17,890 bases of DNA from the NCBI GenBank assembly GCA_964386435.1, contig CAYLSV010000071.1, forward strand, positions 1 to 17,890, in the 5' to 3' direction. Under the pieces are notes generated by a model, which saw only the letters and a program-made list of their open reading frames with translations, was not told the origin of the DNA and searched no databases. This document shows positions 14,245 through 17,890 of this stretch, one piece after another (position 1 is the first letter of the stretch; every line of letters begins with the position of its first letter). The position numbers and the translations under genes are program-made. The stretch comes from CAYLSV01 sp964386435. GTDB lineage: Bacteria; Planctomycetota; Phycisphaerae; Tepidisphaerales; Tepidisphaeraceae.

Positions 14245-16971
14245 ATGAGAACCGCCCTTACCACCGCCGCCTTGTTTGTTGCCGCCGCTGCCGTGCCTTT
14301 CGCCGTGGCGGGGCCTGTGTTTCGAACCGATTTCGAGTCGGGCAATGCGTTCGACGCCAACGCCTACGACGGCTCGAGCGACGGTAACGTCAGGTTCGAG
14401 CGCGACGTGGCCGGCGGCGTCGGGCGGCTGGTCGCGACGGTCGACGGCGACGGGCTGGGCGAGGGCGGCTGGTTCAACGGCGCGAGCCAGGCGTGGGTGC
14501 GGCTGGAGCTGGGCGAGGTGCAGCCGCAGCAGGTGCGGCTGCGGGCCGATGTCGCCGCGGGCCAGGGCGGGCCAACCGGGCCGGTGATGCTGACGCTCAA
14601 GGACGAGACGACCGGGGCAACCTGGACCTTCCGCGGCAACGCCGGCGGCGAGTTCACGAGCCTCGGCGGCACGCTGGACCAGGCGACGGCCGACCAACCC
14701 GCCCCGCTGACGGCCGCGGGCGACTACTCGATTCTGGTTGCTTTCGCCGACGCCCCGTGGGGCGGCTGGTCGGGCGAGGCGGGCGCGGAGAACGTCATCC
14801 GGTTCGACAACGTGGAAATTGAGGTGACAGACGCTGAGCCGGCGGCGGTTGATGCGGCCGAGTTCACGCAGATCGCCCCGGCCAAGGAGATGCCCACCTA
14901 TGGCGACTGGCACCAATCACGGCTCGGCGGCGGCGGGTACTGGATGGGCGTGGTGCCGACAAGCGACTCGAGCGTGTTCTACACCTTCAGCGACGTCGGC
15001 GGGGCCTGGCGGAGCGACGACGGCGGGTTGTCGTGGCGGAGCCTGAACCAGGACGTGGGCGATCGCGACCCCGGCAGCTACGTCCGCAGCCTCAGCGTCG
15101 ACCCCCGCGACCCTGACACGCTGCTCATGGCCAGCGGCAGCCAGTGGTACGAAATCGGCGGCCTCTACCGCAGCACCGACGGCGGCACCACGTGGCAGCA
15201 GGTCGTCACCGCGCCCGTCATGGGCAACGAGGAGGGCCGCATGGGCGGCACCTCCATCGCGCGGTCGCCGGCCGACCCAAATCGGTTGGTGTTTGCCCAC
15301 GCCCAGGGCGTGCGGGTCAGCGACGACAACGGCCAGACCTGGACACTTGTGGGCGAGGGCAAGTTCGGCGACTTGTTCCCAAGCATTGTCGCCTTTGACG
15401 CGACCGATCCAAACCGCGTGTGGGTCGGCGGGCAGGATGGTGAGAACTTCATCGGCGGCTGGTCCGCCGACGGGCCGACGACCTTCCGAGGCGGCCTTTG
15501 GCGCAGCGACGACGCCGGGCAGACGTGGCAGCAGCTCGGCGAGGACAACGTCGTCGAACTCGCCCAGCTTCCGGGCGACGACGCGGTGTACGCCGTCTTC
15601 AACTACAACAGTTTGCGTCGCAGCGACGACGGCGGCGAGACGTGGGACGACCTGAACGCCGGCCTGCCGAGCAACGGCACCGACACCAGCGTCATCGGCC
15701 ACGGCCGGATGCAGTCGCTGGCCGCCGGCCCCGACTTCCTCATCACGGCCAACGGCCAAGGCGAAATCTTCCGCCTGCCGGCCGGCGGCAATCGATGGCA
15801 AGCGGTCGAGACCGAGCACATCACCGACGGCAACCGCTGGTACGGCCACATCCCCGGCGAGGAGACCGAGCCGGGGGCGCACCAGGGCTGGGTGCATTAC
15901 GGCAAAAGCGCGTCGAGCCTGATGATCGACCCGACCAACGCCGACCGTTGGTTCATGACGGATTGGTACGCCGTGTGGCGGAGCGAGGACGCGGGGCGGA
16001 GCTGGGCGTTGTCGATTGACGGCCTGGAGAACACGGTCAGCCACGACATGGCCGGGCAGCCGGGGATGCCGGGCGTGGTGCACTGGGGCATGGGTGACAA
16101 CGGCTACCTGCGGTCAAGCGACGGCGGCCAAAGCTTTGCCAAAATCGACTTCCCCGCCGGCGGCAGCAACGTGAAGGATTTCGGGCAGTCGCCCGCGATG
16201 CCGGAGCGGTTGTACGCCACGACCAACGTCCGCCCGGGCGAGTGGGAGGCGGCCCAACTTGCGGTGAGCGATGACGCCGGGCAAACCTGGCGCAACCCGG
16301 CGATGGCCGGGTTGCCCGGCGACATGGGAGAACAGCGGCGGATGAACAGCGTCACCGTCGACCCGACCGACGCCAACCGCATCCTCGTCGGCGTCACCGG
16401 CGACCCGACCGCCGAGGGCGGCGTGTACGAAAGCCGCGACGCCGGCGAGTCGTTCAGCAAGCTCGGCAGCGGTTTGCAGGGCAACGAGTGGGGCACCTAT
16501 TTCCAGGTGAACGTCTGGGCCGTGGGCAACGAACTGGCCCTCAGCGGCGACGGCAGCGCGATTGCGTTCAGCCAGGACGGCGAGTTCGTCCACCGCCTCG
16601 ACGGGGACGAATGGCAGCCGATTGCCCGGGATTTCGGCGGCCAGCCCTACGAAGTCGCCGCCGACCCCGAGACGCCCGGCCGGTTCTACCTCGCCGTCGT
16701 CGACGGCGGCACCTGGCGGACCGACGACGGCGGCCAATCGTGGCAAAAGATCCACGACGCCAGCAGCTATTACCTTGCCATCTCCAACGGCCGCCTTGCG
16801 ATCGGCCACGAAACCGGCGTGGTGGTGAGCCACGACGGCGGCCGAACCTGGAGCGAAGTCGCCGAAGATCTGCCCGTCCGCCGCCGCCCGATCCCCACCT
16901 TCGCCGGCAACCGCCTGCACGTGGGCACCCACAACATGGGCACCTTCTGGCGAGAACTGCCGCCGCAATAG
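14245..16971 (+). CDS. Secreted multi-Asp-box beta-propeller protein, GH74 (xyloglucanase)-like
   Basis: The 908-residue product has a signal peptide (about 1-22), then a beta-rich domain (25-195) related to the neighbouring PEP-CTERM protein. A long propeller region (about 205-905) follows. It contains eleven Asp-box motifs of the SxDxGxxW/F type, at about 257, 310, 359, 421, 460, 580, 624, 675, 730, 826 and 862. Asp boxes are structural turns found in GH74, sialidases and sortilin-like proteins. GH74 is favoured because FSDVGGAWR (Asp250) and GMGDNGYLR (Asp618) resemble the two catalytic Asp motifs of xyloglucan endoglucanases. If so, it cleaves xyloglucan outside the cell. There is no PEP-CTERM or dockerin. 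ATG 14245 starts the signal peptide; the upstream frame to 14080 overlaps the previous gene. Confidence 0.82.
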   Translation: MRTALTTAALFVAAAAVPFAVAGPVFRTDFESGNAFDANAYDGSSDGNVRFERDVAGGVGRLVATVDGDGLGEGGWFNGASQAWVRLELGEVQPQQVRLRADVAAGQGGPTGPVMLTLKDETTGATWTFRGNAGGEFTSLGGTLDQATADQPAPLTAAGDYSILVAFADAPWGGWSGEAGAENVIRFDNVEIEVTDAEPAAVDAAEFTQIAPAKEMPTYGDWHQSRLGGGGYWMGVVPTSDSSVFYTFSDVGGAWRSDDGGLSWRSLNQDVGDRDPGSYVRSLSVDPRDPDTLLMASGSQWYEIGGLYRSTDGGTTWQQVVTAPVMGNEEGRMGGTSIARSPADPNRLVFAHAQGVRVSDDNGQTWTLVGEGKFGDLFPSIVAFDATDPNRVWVGGQDGENFIGGWSADGPTTFRGGLWRSDDAGQTWQQLGEDNVVELAQLPGDDAVYAVFNYNSLRRSDDGGETWDDLNAGLPSNGTDTSVIGHGRMQSLAAGPDFLITANGQGEIFRLPAGGNRWQAVETEHITDGNRWYGHIPGEETEPGAHQGWVHYGKSASSLMIDPTNADRWFMTDWYAVWRSEDAGRSWALSIDGLENTVSHDMAGQPGMPGVVHWGMGDNGYLRSSDGGQSFAKIDFPAGGSNVKDFGQSPAMPERLYATTNVRPGEWEAAQLAVSDDAGQTWRNPAMAGLPGDMGEQRRMNSVTVDPTDANRILVGVTGDPTAEGGVYESRDAGESFSKLGSGLQGNEWGTYFQVNVWAVGNELALSGDGSAIAFSQDGEFVHRLDGDEWQPIARDFGGQPYEVAADPETPGRFYLAVVDGGTWRTDDGGQSWQKIHDASSYYLAISNGRLAIGHETGVVVSHDGGRTWSEVAEDLPVRRRPIPTFAGNRLHVGTHNMGTFWRELPPQ

Positions 16972-17017
16972 GGCGGGCGGTCCGGGTGCAGAGGGTACGA
17001 CGTCGCCCGCACTGTGA

Positions 17018-17054
17018 AGCCCCGCCTCAACGAGGCGGTGGCGGCCTCAGCGAC
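17018..17054. repeat. Dispersed hairpin repeat (family copy C)
   Basis: This 37-nt stretch matches 5591-5627 at 34 of 37 positions. It keeps the hairpin CCGCCTC (17022-17028), loop AAC, GAGGCGG (17032-17038). The GTAG of the other copy reads GAAG here, so this copy may be decayed. It lies in the gap before the BatA-like gene. Confidence 0.75.
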
Positions 17055-17085
17055 TCGGAGATGCCAAGCCGGGTCCGAGGCGTTC

Positions 17086-17091
17086 TACCGT
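17086..17091 (+). promoter_or_regulatory. Candidate -10 element (TACCGT) for a leaderless transcript
   Basis: TACCGT ends 6 nt before the GTG at 17098, the same spacing as at 4977, 5712 and 10098. There is no Shine-Dalgarno. Confidence 0.5.
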
Positions 17092-17097
17092 CCTGGC

Positions 17098-17890
17098 GTG
17101 ACGTTCGCCTTGCCGTGGCTGCTGCTGGGGCTGCTGCCTTGGGCGGCGGTGGCAGTCGCGGTGTTGCGGGGGCGGGCGGAGCGGCAGCGGGTGCCGGCGG
17201 TGTTTCTGTGGCCGGAGGACGGGTCGACCGCGAGGCGACGCAGGAACCGCGTGCCGCCTTGGCGGACGGTGGCGGGGTTGCTGGCGGCGTTGCTGGCGAT
17301 CCTCGCGGCGAGCGGGCCGGCGACGGGGGAGTTGCGGCCGGTGACGGTCATCGTTGATCGCGGTGCGACGATGCCGCCCGAGCGGCGGGCGGCGGCGGTG
17401 GCCGAGGCAGCAAACCTGCTGCCGGGCGATGGCGCGGTGCGGCTGGTGCTGGAGCCGGACCGCGAGGTCGTGGCGACGACGCGGCGGCAGTGGGCCGACC
17501 TTGCGGTGACGACCGACACGCTGGACCTACCCGGCGGCGAGGCGGCCCGGCAGTCGGTTCGACAGCAGGTGGCGGCGGGGCGGCTCGTGATCGTTGTCAG
17601 CGACACGCCGATCGACGCCGATCACCAAGCGGCCCCGCCGGACGTGGCGAACGTCGCGATCGATCGGCTGGGCGTCACCGGGCGACGGGTACTCGTCGGC
17701 ACCACCGCGGCGGCCGCCGTGCGGGTGACGGACGGGCAGACGACGATGGATGGCCGGACGAACGCCGCCGGCGAGTGGCGGCTTACCTGGCCGTACCCGC
17801 CAAGCGAGTTGACGGCGACACGAATGACGCCCGACGCACTGCCGGCCGACGACGCGCGGCAATGGCGTGCCGGCGTGCCGCGGGTGGTGG
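17098..17890 (+). CDS. BatA-like membrane protein with degenerate VWA domain, 3' end cut by window edge
   Basis: The frame is open from GTG 17098 to the window end (264 codons, no stop). The N-terminus (TFALPWLLLGLLPWAAVAVAV) and a second hydrophobic helix (VAGLLAALLAILAAS, about 58-72) form the double-membrane-anchor domain of BatA or 'aerotolerance regulator' proteins. A VWA-like region follows (VTVIVDRGATMP, Asp87), where the usual metal-site DxSxS reads DRGAT. Further VWA-type strands are LVIVVSDTPID and NVAIDRLGV. In planctomycetes such proteins usually sit in MoxR-DUF58-BatA clusters; the rest would be to the right. A GTG start with TACCGT 6 nt upstream fits the leaderless pattern. The exact role is not established. 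Confidence 0.8.
   Translation, partial: MTFALPWLLLGLLPWAAVAVAVLRGRAERQRVPAVFLWPEDGSTARRRRNRVPPWRTVAGLLAALLAILAASGPATGELRPVTVIVDRGATMPPERRAAAVAEAANLLPGDGAVRLVLEPDREVVATTRRQWADLAVTTDTLDLPGGEAARQSVRQQVAAGRLVIVVSDTPIDADHQAAPPDVANVAIDRLGVTGRRVLVGTTAAAAVRVTDGQTTMDGRTNAAGEWRLTWPYPPSELTATRMTPDALPADDARQWRAGVPRVV

Noticed and set aside
14917..16083. Minus-strand open frame opposite the propeller gene
   Set aside because: Ala/Val-rich antisense translation, while the + frame has clear repeated Asp boxes.

Overview
The window is GC-rich bacterial chromosomal DNA, most likely from a planctomycete, possibly class Phycisphaerae (inference). The evidence is an LEGRRLLSA-type N-terminal motif with a C-terminal dockerin-like repeat pair, a PEP-CTERM sorting signal, a prepilin-like protein with an H-Xn-DG motif, and a BatA-type protein. 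These traits co-occur in planctomycete genomes. No taxon marker was searched.

Region 1 (1-3617, + strand) is the end of a spc-type ribosomal operon: rpsE (5' cut by the window edge), rplO, secY and map. rpmD is missing between rpsE and rplO, and no adk, infA or rpsM follows within the window. The gaps hold inverted repeats, including a perfect 60-bp palindrome (1213-1272) built like an inverted pair of REP elements with GTAG at both outer ends.

Region 2 (3642-7786) holds an APC-family amino-acid permease (-), a conserved-looking unknown gene with an apparent single frameshift, a secreted protein of unknown function, an orphan GroES-like protein with acidic tails, and a small degenerate receiver-like protein.

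Region 3 (7821-11309) holds a large acidic secreted dockerin-like protein with a clear intrinsic terminator, then a class I xylose isomerase (xylA). A 36-bp imperfect inverted repeat separates xylA from the convergent AraC-family regulator.

Region 4 (11448-17890) holds the AraC regulator (-), diverging from a prepilin-like secreted protein. After it come a PEP-CTERM surface protein, a 908-residue multi-Asp-box beta-propeller protein resembling GH74 xyloglucanases, and the start of a BatA/VWA membrane protein that runs off the window. The PEP-CTERM protein and the N-terminus of the propeller protein share a related domain. With xylA and AraC nearby, this may be a hemicellulose or xylose-related surface locus (inference).

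Two window-wide signals stand out. Six genes have a TANNNT (-10-like) hexamer ending 6-8 nt before the start codon and no Shine-Dalgarno sequence, which predicts leaderless mRNAs; two more genes have weaker versions. The prepilin, PEP-CTERM and dockerin-like genes instead have clear Shine-Dalgarno sequences. Related GTAG/hairpin intergenic repeats occur at 5518-5631, 11329-11421 and 17018-17054. No tRNA, rRNA, CRISPR array or transposase gene was seen, and no gene-free stretch exceeds 300 bases.
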